From assembly GCA_037178675.1 (NCBI GenBank), contig JAYMGJ010000035.1:1-64000 (forward strand): a stretch of 64,000 nt of DNA, given 5' to 3'. Source of the DNA: Scleroderma bovista. Its lineage: Eukaryota > Basidiomycota > Agaricomycetes > Boletales > Sclerodermataceae. Made by a program: the position numbers and the translations under genes. The notes beneath the pieces were generated by a model. It had not been told where the DNA came from. It saw only the letters and a list, made by a program, of their open reading frames with translations, and did no database searches. Numbering within the stretch: the first letter of the stretch is position 1; each line of letters opens with the position of its first letter. This document shows, one piece after another, positions 44,836 through 59,854 of this stretch.

Positions 44836-47454
44836 CTACTCAAAGGGCATCCCTTCAACGGCGTGTCCCAAAGACACCCAGTTGGCGAGCGCACTGCCCG
44901 TGAATGCTTGCTCCTCACGAGCGAACGCCTGCGTCAGCATGGTTAGCATAGCATTCTCGCGATTGTGTAGCACCACCCGCAGTTCATGCCACATACTTTG
45001 CTGGGATGTCAGTATGTCTGAGAAGCACCAGGCTGACAAGTACCCACCATGCGCGGATAAACACTCGTCGGCTCAGTAGTAAAGCAATAGCTGCTTGATC
45101 TTTCTCGATAAGTACAACCACTCGGTCTGCATCCTCCTGCCATCCATCTTTCTGATTAGCCTTAATTGACTCTAACTTCATCGAGTTTGAGTCTATCCGT
45201 TTCTTCAGTCGGTCGACATTGTCGACCGCTAGGCGGTCATGCCGAACAAAGAGATCTCTCATTGCAATATACAAATCACGTTGGCTCTGCAAGCAAGTCG
45301 ACGCTGAACGTAAATGGGGCATTTGACGGATAACTATACCTTCAGTGACTCCAAGGTGGAGTTCTGCAATGAATTTTTCTGTAAACGACCTCGTCATGAG
45401 CACCAAATGAAGTAAATTTAAGGCCCACCCGTTGTTCCAATAGATCAGCCTGGTGCTGTGTGTGCCCTGCGACATGTTGAAGACCTTGTCGCACACCATC
45501 GCACAGGTCACATTCATCACCTCTCCAACACCTTTCGTTCACTTCCACAATAGCCCTCAGCACGTTTGTCAAACGCGCCAAATCGGCCTGGTCATCGGAC
45601 ATGTCAACATTGGAATGCGTTCGCAGAGAGAGGATGGAAACAGATAATAAGGAAGCCGTCGAAGAGCCAGGTCCGTGGTCGTCAGAGCGCCCAATGGGGG
45701 GATCGGCATCCAATGACAGCGTGGACGAGAAGGGGAAGGCAAAATGAGCCGGTAAATAGGTACGCCGAAGACTTGAAGGGACCCGTACCGCAGCTGATTC
45801 GCGTCTCTTTATCATGCGCTCCGACAATATACATATTCTCTGCCATTGCTCGATCAAGGGACTGAGCTTGCCCCGGACAATCCTGCGAACACACTCTAAG
45901 ACGATGGGCCACATAAGATGAAACCACGCACGCTAGCTTCTCCTCCAAATCGCTTGGGATCGACATCTCCTCGATCACATCGACTCGCTTGCTTGCTGAC
46001 TCTTCCTCCAGCGATATTGACGTATGTTTCCGCCATGTCTCTAATGATGGCTCGGACAAGAAAATTGCAAGAAAACCATCCTCCTTAATTACCGGATGAT
46101 TTCTGAGTGAAAAGCTATAGTCAATACTTCACTATTCAAGAAGGCATTCACATAACGGCGTTCAGGAACCTCGCAAGTCCCTTTCTGGATTAATTGAGCA
46201 CGTGAGCACAAGGCCATCTGGTTCAACGATCAACTGGCACACCTTCGTTGCTCCAAAAACGCTGCATCGGCTGTATGGTTATGGATGTAAATATGCGAAT
46301 AAAGTGGTATGGTACCAAGACCCACGCTGTACCCGCTTCGGCGGAAGTGCAGGCAGGAGACGGAAAGGATATCTCCGCACCAAGCAATCCCATAAAAACA
46401 CGAATTCAGAGTAGCGGCGGTGAACCGGATCTGCTCGCTGTCGTACGGTGAAATGATGGGGAGTTCCAGTATATAGAATCGCAACGCCGCACCTCAGATT
46501 TGATCTCGTAAACAGTGTATCGGTTCAGTATAAACCCTTCTTTCCCCAGAATAGTCACTTCTACAGTTTCTTGGTTGTTCCACCAACCGCTAGGGAAGCC
46601 ACTCCCCGCAAAAGTAGATGTCAAGCCGTTCGTGGCTGAACCTCTCGGCTGGTTCAGAGCGGGAACGGTTCCACCATCGCTGGGGTATCTGGGCGCGTTC
46701 CAAGGGTCAAACGTAGGAGCGCGAATGGCAGCCATTGTGTTCTGCCTGTATGGTGTGTAAGAGGATGGGAAAGTAGAAGAGATTGGTTGTAGGGTATCGA
46801 GAGCCAAAGTTGGAATCGGTAGATTGTTCTCAGCTGCTAACGCGGCTACCTGCTCCACGCTGACGTCTGTAAATGACACTGAGGATTAACACGCTTGATT
46901 GTAAGAAGATTCGTGGAGATGGATGAATCCTCGCCTTTCCCCGACTGTGCTAGAGCCACCAGTGCCAACGCTACGAAGAACTCGAGACTGGATACTCGGG
47001 GTCGTGAACTAACCAAGTTGACAATCTAGTGCAATGCTAATCAGCGCATTGAGAGAACAGCTTGCGAAAAAAAAGACGAGTACTCTGTCAATGGTAGTAG
47101 CTGGTAGTGCAGAAGATGCTAAAACCCGTGATAATGCATTAACAGAGACCTCTCCGGTGTTGGAGGTGTCGATGGCAGCGAAAGCCTTGCGGTACACCTC
47201 AGGGACTGTTGCATCTGCTGGAAATAGAGGGTTGAGGAGTGCACGAGCGGGAATTAACACGCCGTATTACCTATGACCGAGCTGAATGGCGAGCTGACGG
47301 TGTATATGGGGGGAGGCGATGGTGATGGGGCTGAGCTCCATGGGTCGTCATAAATTGAGATTGCAAGGGGATCTTCGTCGACAAAGCTGCCACCGAGACC
47401 ATTGACGGGCCCTGCCGCGGCATAGCGTTGTGCTGGTCGCGGTGCATTGAACAT
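44836..47454 (-). CDS. MVP1: Sorting nexin Mvp1 (SNX8-like)
   Basis: SNX-BAR protein that tubulates endosomes for retromer-independent recycling. Start MFNAPRPAQRYAAAGPVNGL at 47454. An EH-like segment follows (DATVPEVYRKAFAAIDTSNT, GEVSVNALSRVLASSALPAT), then MSFTDVSVEQVAALAAENNL, FDPWNAPRY, TFAGSGFPSGWWNNQETVEV and the PX domain (GFILNRYTVYEIKSE, HRRYSEFVFLWDCLVRRYPF, LLPALPPKRVQ, LARFLNAV, NHPVIKEDGFLAIFLSEPSL). The BAR region ends LYIAMRDLFVRHDRLAVDNV, DRLKKRIDSNSMKLESIKAN, MWHELRVVLHNRENAML and WVSLGHAVEGMPFE, stop 44836. All exon joins keep frame. Confidence 0.9.
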
Positions 47455-47671
47455 TTTGGCAGGCCCAGTGTCGGTCAGACAGTGCAAATGCAGCAACGCA
47501 TGTCCGTCCCCAGCACGATAGGCGCGTGCCGGCCCTCCTTTGCCGTATTTATCTCCAGCTACATAATTCGGCTCCAGAGTCAAAGTCCTTATGTAGAGAT
47601 TCAAACCAACGATTTACACGCAATGCAGATACATAAGATAATTCCAAAGTAGAATGAAGTGCTGGCCACGT

Positions 47672-50485
47672 TCATGTATTCTTAGCAGCAAAATGCAATG
47701 TCCATGAGGACAAGAGACGTTTCGAGTTCACTGCATCACCATCGAGGCTGACGAGGGCCAATATCAATTACCGGCATGCAGTAATTTGTGAGAAGACTTA
47801 CCCAGGTGTCCCGTAAGTAAGAGGAGCAATGTACACAAACATCGCAAACATGATCACTGCAAATATCCCGACAACTATTGGTCCCTTGACCCCCAAGTCG
47901 GCGTACTGTGAGGGTCGCATCTGGGTTTTGCGACCCGCAACGGAAATAGGGTAGTTGATAGTGTCAGAGAGAATGAAGTTGAGCACGGAACCTGCTAGCA
48001 GTGCTGATGCGAGGTGCGAGGGTAGATAATGGTGGACAAAGAGCTGACGGCTCATGAGGAAGAAGGGTAGGTAGTGAACTGCCCAGACAAGTAAGAAGAA
48101 CCCAGCCGAGTTCCACAGACGATTCCGAACCTCTGGAGACATGTTCAAACTTACGATCGCATTATGTATACGATGGACTTACCCTCTGGGACGGCATCTA
48201 TGTTTCGTCTCCGTGCCAGAACGTCGGCAAGAACAATTCCCATGTAGATGGAGAGAAGTATGATACATGTTGCCCATCCAACGGCATTCCCAATGAGATA
48301 AATTTGCTTTTGAGTGTCGTTCTCTGTCCAGAAGCTGATACCACTAATAAGGAAGGGCCAGTTAATAGGACTACTAGAATAAGGGTGTGATGCAGTGAGA
48401 CCAGCATTGTGTTGCAACATCAAGAGCTGCAACTCTCCAAACTTTCTGAAAAAGCCGAGCTTCTTCGGATCCTTTGGGGTGTTAATTTCGGCCAGATCAA
48501 GATTGCCTGCACTTGATTAGTGGATAATTGCTTCGGCAAAGACAAGTACTTACTGTCGGTGGAGACGATTTCATCAATGTACCAAATCGCTGACTTTTCA
48601 AACGAGTTCTTGTTCCCATTGATTTCTTGCTGTTTGAAAGCCCAGTCAGGCAATTGCTTCGAGTGCGTCCACATCGATACCCTTGTGGGAACATGCACGA
48701 GTCTAAAATGCCCTGATTTGCTTTTCCAAGTATCTCCAGCGTTTCCGTCGACAAGATTAACGTAGAACAGAGTGTCATTGTGGCGGGAGTGGTCGTCTTT
48801 CTGCCACGTAGTGAACTCTTGGTTGGTAGGCATCAGTGGAGATGCAACATCATGAGTGAGCAGAAGTGTCTGAGTGTTCATGTGAAGCAACTGGATAACG
48901 TCTTCATGTTGAACCACACGCCCACGACCAGCCTCAGGAAGCGCTTTCGTAGGAATAATCTGCCACTGATTGTTGGTGTCCTCATAACCATAACCAGTGA
49001 CCTGTTGGCCTGTGGGTGGTGTTAGCTTGCGTGAAAGATCTTGATAGTGGTTCGCACGTGCCTTGACTACTGATGCGCCCATCATCATACTGTAAAGGAT
49101 ATTTCTCAGGGTGAGAGTGAAGGAAGACTTTAGTGTCCCTGTGTTTCATTGTAACGACGTCATAATAGCGAAGCTCTGGATGCCTTCCATTAGTCTTTAA
49201 TCACAAAATTTATTTTGGTATGCATTACCTTGACTGTGCATCAGCAGCTCGTTGCCAATGAGGGTCTCCTGGAAAGCAGGACTCATGAAGGTGTCACCCG
49301 GACCAGAGTGAATGAGAATGGCAAAGTGAACGTAGAAGAACGAGAGGTAGATGATGAAAGGAACCACAATTAAACCAATAGCACGAGCCAAGAAGTGTTT
49401 CCAGAAGTGTTCCTGACAACACAGGTGAATATATGCTATGTGCACCAGTAATAGAGCGTCATACCAGTGTGTTGCCCTTCTTGATGTCCAAGATGTCCCA
49501 CAAATCAATCAAAACGGCAATGCCGATAGTAATCACTGTAAGGATACCATTGACCTTCGAGCCCCATGCACAAGCCATGAAGAAACCAGTGGCAATAAGC
49601 CAGCTCCACCATTCGATGGAGAATTCCCTGCGGAGAGTCAGCAACCCGTCAGAGTGGCAACTCGGCACGCACCAGTACCGCAACTTCCGGAATCTAACGT
49701 AAGAGTAAATAGTTAGAGACATGAAGAATATGAGCGTCGCATCGAGGAGAATGAGGCGGGACTGCGCGATATGGGCATTATCTGAAGAGATCAGCAACGA
49801 TGATGGTCCATCACAAACGTGTCCGCTCACCGAAGAGGATTATACACGCGGAGAACGCGGCGACAATTGTAGAATGACCCGTCTCTTTCATGATTGCATA
49901 TATTATCGGAATTGTGAGACTGCCAAGAATGGCGGGGAGTGCCCGCATGCCGACGTAGGGTACATGGTTGTCAGTGTAACTGTCACCGATGTTCTCGAAT
50001 GAGAAGTGTCCGTCGAACCCAACAAACCAGCCAGCCAGTCCAAACAAAAGTTTTGCGAATGGCGGGTGGACGTCGAAGTAATATTGACGGAGAATATAAT
50101 ACGAGGCAAACTTGCCAAAGTGCACCTCATCAAAGCTGGAATGGAGCGGCGCGACTAGTGAGTTCGGTCCTCACAATTGGGGGTGTCAACTTACACAACT
50201 TGATCAGGATGGTTTATTTTGTAAAAGCGCAGCGCGAAAGCAATTGCAGTGAGGACTCCAACCACTGCAGCACTTGCTTGTGGTGTGTCTAATGCCCGTT
50301 CAAACGCGCTTCGTGCTGTCTGCAAATGAGATGTGTTGAGAATCCCGCTTTGGCGCGCGGAACAGGAGTGGACGTACTGGGCGTTGGTATACTGCATCAA
50401 CGTGGTCCTCGTCGTCTTGGTCGTAGCTCTCAGAGCGTGAAGTACCAAGCGGTCTTCTGTGGCGCAGTTTACTAGGACTCGCCAT
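47672..50485 (-). CDS. PMT1: Protein O-mannosyltransferase (GT39, PMT1-like)
   Basis: ER membrane enzyme that transfers mannose from dolichyl-phosphate-mannose to Ser/Thr of secreted proteins; essential for the cell wall. Start MASPSKLRHRRPLGTSRSES at 50485. Signature parts: ALRFYKINHPDQVVFDEVHF (catalytic acidic pair in the first loop), GKFASYYILRQYYFDVHPPF, AKLLFGLAGWFVGFDGHF, YVGMRALPAILGSLTIPIIY, DNAHIAQSRLILLDATLIFF, a central MIR block (VVQHEDVIQLLHMNTQTLLL, THDVASPLMPTNQEFTTW, GHFRLVHVPTRVSMWTHSKQ, LPDWAFKQQEINGNK), and C-terminal membrane segments. The last exon ends LDGDAVNSKRLLSSWTLHFA AKNT, reached by an intron after TYGTPG; stop 47672-47674. QQEINGNK favours the PMT1 subfamily over PMT2 or PMT4. 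Confidence 0.93.
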
Positions 50486-50669
50486 GGCGGCCAAAGTGTG
50501 CGTGTGGGTGGGCAACAATGAGGAGAAAGTTTTGCGAGCGGAATGACAAGACAACCGATATTGTTCAATGGTGTGGTCACGTGACTGACACGAATCCAAA
50601 CACAGCACAAATATCACAAAATTCATACTAGTACATACAACTATTTATCTCCGAGGTTTCCTTCAGCCC

Positions 50670-52300
50670 TTAGTCAAGGATTTGAACTTTGATGGCTCCC
50701 TGTGCGGGGTCCGCAGCAAGATGAAAGGCTTCGACTGCATCGTCGAGCTTGAAACGATGGGTAACGAGGGGTTTCACGTTAATAAGGCCACCAGCAATGA
50801 GCCTAATTGCCTTGGGGTACTGTCGAAAAGCATTCAGATATCGCCGGTATCGCCACCCAACATGAGCTCACCTGATTGGCGTAGCGGTACTGGAAGCTGA
50901 CGTCGATCTCATTCGCGCTGAGATGCATGAAAGGGAACTGTAGATCCTACTTGAGTACTAGAGGCTTCGCTAACTATTCCTCTTACCGCTTGTTCGTCCT
51001 TCCCAACACCGATGATGAACACTTTACCACCAAATTGCATGGACTGCAAATAATTCGCTCAACGTCACCCGGACAGGCACTACCCATGTGTACTGACATA
51101 GATAGCTGTGTGGATGCTGCTCTCCACACCAGTGCACTCCAGCGCAATCTTTAGTGGGCCTTCAGCGGTAGCCTTGATCCTCTCAGCAGACTCCTGTGGG
51201 GTTGACCCACGTTCGATAAGGATGGTGCGCACACCGGGCACCAACCTTTTCGCAAAATCAAGGCGGCTTTGGACAAGATCGGTTATGACGATGGGTTCTG
51301 CGCCCGCTGCACGTGCAGAGAGGAGGGTGACCAATCCAATGGGTCCTGCACCACTGCAAGTACATATGTCCTTAAGAGCAGTACAGGTAAGAAACCGCAT
51401 TGCGTACCAGATGAGAGTGGGATCTCCAAGACGCAGGCCACAGCGCGCAATACCTGCCAGGGCTACAGCCAGCGGCTCACAAAGGGCACCTTCCTCGAAT
51501 GACATCGAGTCTGGAAGACGATGCAGCCACTCCGCAGGATGCAAGTGCCATCTAGTCAGAGTCCCTGCAGTACAGACCATTTATCTCGCTATATACGATA
51601 TAGTAGTGATTATGTAATATGCATACCATGGAAGGGGGGAGTGGAAAAGAACACAATGTCTGGGCCTGTTCTTGAGTGTCATGCTTGCCAGTTTCCCTGC
51701 AAGGGTTTGGCCACGCACAAGCATTATATCTGCCAATCCGACAGTAATCACAGGTTGGCTTCGAACAGGGAACCCCTGCTTCGATGGCAACGCGGTCGCC
51801 TAAGAGGAGTTTCTTAAGGTGCACCTGCTACGACAAGTGGCCCCATCCTCACCTATTTTCCACGCAGTTACTCCCTCACCTACCTCGACAACCTCTCCGG
51901 CTGATTCATGGCCAGATCCACACTGTCCTCACTCAAGTACTGTCATCCCACAGGGATGGATAGACTCACTTCGTCCGTGACGACCATGGAGTCTCCAACA
52001 CGTCCGTGCTTCCAGAAGTGCACGTCGCTCCTGGATTTCCAATGGAATTTGTCATAGGAATGGGAGCAGAGACACAAACACAAACCCACAGATACCGGTT
52101 GCACGAACATGCAGCAAGACTTGGCCAGGACCAGGCTTTGGTCGTGGTTTCTCGACAAGATGGATCTCATGATTGGGATTGTAGAATGCAGCGATATTCG
52201 CTTCGCCAGATGGCTTCTCGTTTGGTCCCAAGATCCGGAAAACGGGATTATCGAGGACTTTGCGGGGACTGTAGATATCAGCGAAACCGCCGTCTGGCAT
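50670..52300 (-). CDS. Zinc-dependent polyol dehydrogenase (L-arabinitol 4- / xylitol dehydrogenase-like)
   Basis: Medium-chain dehydrogenase of the fungal pentose catabolic pathway, oxidising L-arabinitol or xylitol with NAD. Start MPDGGFADIYSPRKVLDNPV at 52300. Catalytic zinc region RATGICGSDVHFWKHG and SGHESAGEVVEVGEGVTAWK; structural zinc cysteines in PCSKPTCDYCRIGRYNAC; FFSTPPFHGTLTRWHLHPAE; EEGALCEPLAVALAGIARCG; Rossmann motif CGAGPIGLVTLLSARAAGAE, with Asp in VITDL (NAD preference); C-terminus FHLAADPAQGAIKVQILD, stop 50670. Motifs alone do not separate arabinitol from xylitol specificity; RAAGAEPIVITD slightly favours L-arabinitol 4-dehydrogenase. The N-terminal extension of about 40 residues is longer than in many homologues. 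Confidence 0.86.
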
Positions 52301-52565
52301 GATGAACAGATGAGGGTATCGTTAGGTGTTCTGATAGCGATTACTGTAATTATAATCAATTGCACTTGCCCCAAGCGAGGCAACGCGTGTCGACCCACTG
52401 TCGCGCGCACACATTGTAAAGCTATCCAATTTCCCGTGATCTATGCGTACAGCTGTGTCCCGAAGGTCAAAGATTACAAGTCTTGCCAGTGTCTATAGTA
52501 TTGAACTGGGTATCAGTCTACGAAAGCAACAATTCCTGCAAATGACAAAAGTGAGTCGGTCACCA

Positions 52566-54440
<1,875 letters not shown>

Positions 54441-55488
54441 CGTTGAAGAGAAGGGTCGTGGAAGAAAGGTGAAAGGTGAAAAGTGTTACTCTGGATGAAA
54501 AAAGTTCGAAAGATGAAGGTTGAAATGGAACTTGAGGTTTTCGAACGTAAAACATCTCGAGCCCGCCAAAAGAGGGCCGAGGCCCGAACTATTGGGACCA
54601 TGACACTAGTCTGAATCTCTCGAATGCATTCCAGCCTCAGATCATCGATGAACATCTCGTTCGCCGACTCTAGTCTGCCGGGGGCCCGTTTTAACTTGAA
54701 AAGCCCCTGCAAGGACCCAACAAAATATACATCCCGGGCCTGCATCGTGCAGAACTGGCGCACACGTCATCATATAAGTACTGCACCTTGAAAGTTACAC
54801 CTGGCACGTATCGGACATTTTTCACACTGTCAGGTTTTCCTCGTCAATGTGTGGCATGAATTTTTAGCAGGGTGTTGGGATCAGGTCTTGCTGTCCGGTG
54901 ATCGGTCTATCGCCTGGTTCCAATTGTGTAGGAAAGAAAACGTGTGCTACAATCCGGTTTGAAGTCGTTGCATACGGGATGAACCAAAAGCAAACGAAAA
55001 GGTATGTATTGCCTGAGAAACGTGATCGCAACATTCAATATTTATTGACCAAATGAGTTGCAGTTGGAGGTTTGGACTCGAGGACTCGCTCTACCGAGAT
55101 GGTTTTATACAGAAAGGATGTCGTTTAGTTGGATCGCAACCTGTTGCCAAACTGACAAGCAAACACGACCTAATCTCCCGAGGGCAGACCAAGGACTCGA
55201 TGGAAGACAATCATTCTTTCTCGCGACAGATTCTCGCGGCTCCGACGTGATGCGGGCTGCCAATGTAACTATAGATGACGACGACGACCCAGACAGCGGT
55301 GCGGTAACAGCTACATGGAGAGAGACGTATGCGGCGTTTAATTTTGCTCCGTACTGTAACACTAATTGCTACTTTCAAGCAGGAAATATGGATGCACTAC
55401 TTATATTCAATTTGCTGTAAGTACGGTCAAGCAAACTTGGGTTTTGCTGATCTTCAATCGAGAATTTCGTTCCCTCTTTACCTCTCCT
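54441..55488. other. Intergenic region, kinase promoter
   Basis: About 1 kb containing the promoter of the NDR kinase and the 3' flank of the zinc-finger gene. A minus-strand open frame at 54437-54763 overlaps the kinase 5' end and has no motif. The region 55050-55420 has plus-strand open frames without any family signature. Confidence 0.4.
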
Positions 55489-56254
55489 TCAGTCATTTTT
55501 TGATTTGTGCATACGCAGATGCTGATTAAGGTTGTCTTGTCGACTGAACTCCCGTTCACAGTCTGGGAATGTGCAGCGCCATGCTACAGGGGAGAAAAAC
55601 ACAAATATTTTAGTTCAAGTTACTATCCACGGAACCAAATAACGCACGTCTGTCATCCGTATGAATGGATCTTATATGTCTCTTCAAATGCTCCCCACGC
55701 TTGAACTGTCCCCCGCAATATCCACAGATGTGCCTCCGATCCATACCTCCGCTCTGCATATCTGATGGTCCACACGTAGGAACCTTCCTGCCGCGTGATT
55801 TCTTCATCATGTAAGGAACATGGATTTTTGTCATCTCATGGGTTTGTTCCAACTTCAGCGGGTCCACAGATGGTGCGAGGCCTGGCACGGGTTCACGGTA
55901 GTGTTCAGCCACAGGGGAAGTGAAGTCGGCATTCATAGATGAACCATGATCAATAGAAGAGTCCATACAGGCGGGTGAGGTAGATGATATTGCTGCAAAA
56001 GGGAAATCCATCGATATGTCCAGGGGGTTGGGGAAACCATTGTCCAAGTCATCCACCCCGAAGTGACCAGGATGACCTGCATAGAGAAATAGGTTTGGGT
56101 CCCAGGACTCGGTCATGGTTAACACGAGAACGAAGGTAAGGAGTTCCTCAAGTTCAGCTTGCCAGATTGATTCAAATTGGTTAACCCATAGGAGTCCAGT
56201 TGAGATTACCCCTCCCCGGCTATTAAACACTGTGGCACTGGACAAGTTATCCAT
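55489..56254 (-). CDS. C2H2 zinc-finger transcription factor (Msn2/Seb1-type finger pair)
   Basis: Ends in two classical zinc fingers split by an intron: CGYCGGQFKRGEHLKRHIRS IHTDDR, then after the intron (GACAGAC|gtgcgt ... cctgtag) PWRCTFPDCEREFSRQDNLN QHLRMH, stop 55489-55491. Without splicing the first exon would stop soon after HTDDR and lose finger 2, so the intron is required. The HLKRHIRSIHT...PWxC..C...FSRxDNLxQHxRxH pattern is that of fungal stress or developmental regulators related to Msn2/4 and Seb1. Upstream are an acidic Ser/Pro-rich region (DISMDFPFAAISST) and a nuclear-localisation-like KKSRGRK. The 5' end is uncertain: MTESWDPNLFLYAGHPGH (56117) could be the start, or further exons may lie up to 57200. 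Confidence 0.75.
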
Positions 56255-57300
56255 GGATCCGGGATTGAAAGAGTCACTCAGGATATTTGCGATCTACAAT
56301 GACCAGATATAGAAGTCATCGAATAAGCGAGGAAGGGTGGTCAGCGAATGAAATTCAAGTTTTCCGAGACACTCTTCTCCTCCGGCGTTGCCTGTTCGTC
56401 AACTTCATCGCCGAAGAATGACACTGCAGAAGACGTAAAAGGCCATCCATACTCTAGGAGATATGAAAAAGTGCATGCCAGACGTCTCCTTCGTTCAGCC
56501 ATGAACGCAGTTCCGCCGGATCTATGGTTTCCAAATTGCTACTTATGCTCCGTGCTCACTACATAATTCACATGCCCTCTGTGATATTTGCGATCATCAT
56601 GGGATGGGCTGAGATCACAGCATTTCACTCGATCATGGCTCAGAGCGGAGATCATGTACAGTGTGGCAAGGTAAGTAATAACTCCTATCTGAAACGAAAG
56701 TCCAAGATCGCAAACCCTCAAGACCAAAAATACCCAGGTAAACGAAGTCGCTGGCAAGTTGTCCCTCTGCTTGGCTGAAAACAGGCACCGTTATAGTATG
56801 CCATTGTATGGTACCCACTACTTGCGTCAGGTGTACTATCCGGTATACCCTGAGCATGGGAGACAGATGTTTGTACTCGTCCAGCGCTGCGGCAGGTGTA
56901 GGATGAGGGGCATGCTTCTGGTGGACCGATTGCGACACGGAGGAATGACCTGATGACGAGCCAGTGACTGGTCCGTCTGGTCGGAGTGACGCGGTGCCAA
57001 CTAGCAAGTGGAACAGGGAGTGGAACGGGCAGCTCGACCGCGCAGTGTCGGTAGAACGGATTGGGGACGCATATTACATCGAGACGTATTTCGTGGCTGA
57101 CTGCGGTGCGGCGCGCTATGGCGTGTCCGCAGTGCTGTTCCGCGAACTGCGCAGCATATTCTGAGAATGATGGAGGAGTCCATTGATCGTACTGATGCAT
57201 GGCATCGGGTTGTTCCTTTCCTGATAGGCTTGATTCCGCTTTGTGGGACGCAACTTTGTGAACGATTCAGAGTGGAAAGACTGCATCATGGTTTGCAGAG
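56255..57300 (-). other. Possible 5' exons of the zinc-finger gene
   Basis: On the minus strand an ATG at 57200 opens MHQYDQWTPPSFSEYAAQFA, typical of a transcription-factor N-terminus, and a Ser/Pro/His-rich stretch (TGSSSGHSSVSQSVHQKHAP) follows near 56950 in another frame. Splice sites joining these to the fingers could not be settled by eye, so this is a suggestion, not a model. Confidence 0.3.
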
Positions 57301-59854
57301 GTTGCTGAATTGAATCACTCGATTTCCCCATTCCTACTTTCTCTACTTGCACATCCTTTTCGTTCTTCACAGACCACCCAGCTCACTTCCTGGTCTCCCT
57401 TCGACGTCTTCCACACGCCCCCCAAGGCGAATAAGCCATTCTTTATTGTCTATCCGGGTATGTATACGTCTCCCGATGGCATGGCACATTGATGGAGGGT
57501 CCATGACTCAGCGAGCTCCAACTAGATGAGACGACGAGAGTATACGAGCTCAGGGAGAAACATTCGAGAGTGCTGTCCAATGGAGGCTAATAGTCGAACT
57601 TCGACACGGGGATAACGGTGCTGCCGCGGATTTAGTTCGGAGATAGTTCAATGTGATCGTGGCAGTGGTGGCGTTATGTAAGCAAATTGGTGTCCAACTT
57701 GGCGGGAGGGGGTGGGGAAGGTTGGTAAAAGTTTTCTACTTTTGCTGGCTGGTGTGGAGTATTAAGGTCTGTTTAGGAGTCTTAAGTGGGACCTTCGGGG
57801 ACCGCTGTCACAACCTCGGCGCTAATGCCAACTGCCAATCCATCCCCCCGCCGATATTTAGTGAATGGTCCTGATTGACAATCTGCTTTGCCCGTAGGCG
57901 CAATCGTCGAATTCATGTTATTGCCGCAACGAGGGCTCTCATTTTTTACCTGGGAAGATAGGTAGCTCAGTTTGGATCAAGATCACATATGAGTCCGGGA
58001 CACCAAGAAAGATGCATTCATGCCTAAAAAAGCATAAGGCTCACATCAATTAAGTAATGGTTATGACTCTGGCACATAGTAAACTGTTTGACGATCTAGG
58101 ATTATAGTTTATCTATAGAGCTACAGGTTTCACATATCGATCAATGATTTGAGGCTTCCTGCACTATGCAAGCTTCGAGAGAAAAAAGGCGGACTTGGGC
58201 ATCTTTGGCAGATCTCGCGACAGTAGCAGCGCAGAAGCTGTCAAAGGGAACAAGAAGCCTTGGGCAAGTTTTGTGGAATATAGTACAATAATGTAGCCAA
58301 ATTTGTCCTGTCAACGATAAAAAAAGAAAGGGGGAGGCCTATTTTCGACTTTCGCTGCCCTCGGTAGGTCCGATATGCACCTACTATTATCAGAGATGTA
58401 GGCTAGTCAGCAACAGTGACTTGAGGACCAAATAATTGCCCAATCTAGGTTCCAGACAGTCGATATATGGCCCGCATTTAGGTCTCATTTAGAAAGAGAG
58501 CACGAACTGAATTTCATATAGTCAACAACGTAAACAAGACCGAGCAAAGCAAGGCATTACTTGTCAATCTTCCTCTACTGTCTTCAGAGTAGCAGTCTAA
58601 TTACCCTAGTCACCCCATCTTAACTGTCTGGAACGCAACACATCGTCAAGGTTCTGAACACACTGCGCGATTCTTTCATACCTCGTTCGTTCCTGAAATG
58701 AAGTCCTAGATCACATACATTCTTGAATATGCTATTTCCGCATCCGTGTAATGGAGTGGGATTTTCTGCATCGGATCGCGCGGGGACTGGGATGTTGGCG
58801 TTGAGAAGAACATATCTTCGAGATCCCGACAGTGCACACCTCACCTCGTAGGGCATCTAGACTCTGGAGCTTTTCTTGCGATCCCGTGCCAAGTATTTGA
58901 CGGCCACTCAGTTGACTGCTTTCTAGCATCCAGGCAGGTGAGAAATAGGGCATAATAGAGCGTGAATGAGGACCATACATTGTAGATAGGTCCACTCAAC
59001 GGCGTGCCACCTGAGCATGTGGTCGAGCGCTGCTGTTACTACTCTGACAGAATGCTCTTCGAGTGGAAATCCGGTGACAAGGAAAGGGAATCCAGTTGGA
59101 AACCAGCTGAATGGGGCCCATAACACGTAAAATGGAGATGAATGGCCATGTGATTGAAGGAAAGCGGTAGTCTCATCGGTTGGGAACTTTCATGTAGCCC
59201 AATTCCTGCTAGATCAACGTTATCGATCATGGTCCCCGATTCAAATTAAAACGACTTTACCGAAGGTGTACATCCCTTTGAAAGACCGACTATCTTCCTT
59301 GTCGTTGAGGCAGACTAGTCTGACCAACTCTGAAGGTCACCAACCCTGTCCCGAATGCGCCTAGCCTCTAGATTTGGTTCATTATCTGCCTCGATGGGTT
59401 TCTCCTGTTCACTACAATCATTCAAGTTGTGATCTTAGTACCAAGAATTTGGTATCGATAGACTGAATAAGGCAGATAGTATCAACTGACAATAAGTAGT
59501 GAACGAGCTACCTTCGTTCAGCTCGCCCAAATGGTTGTTAGTGTTCACTGTACCTCCACACATCGGATACTTATTATGAATCCTGATCGTGCGTTGTTAT
59601 AGCATACACCTGTAATCATGAGTGTAGGGCCATAGTCCTGATGTGATTCAGTATATGTGCAATGAGAAGATATTCAGATCAGGAACACAGGCTAAAATAT
59701 GCCCTCCACGTTGCAGTTCTGAATATCTTGCCAATGAGGGGATCTGTGACGAACGCTAGGCTGCACAGCTGCTGCAAAGGGAAATCGTTTGTTTGGATCC
59801 CAAGCTTTTGCCAAACAAACGCCAGACCCTCGCCAGTACATAATATTCCATAGC
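57301..59854. other. About 2.5 kb without a supported gene
   Basis: Plus-strand 57377-57465 reads TSWSPFDVFHTPPKANKPFF and IVYPG before a GT, which may be one exon of an unrecognised or decayed gene. The minus strand at 58900-59130 has open stretches without any motif. The remainder is AT-rich and featureless. The right end is the promoter of Prp4. Confidence 0.4.
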
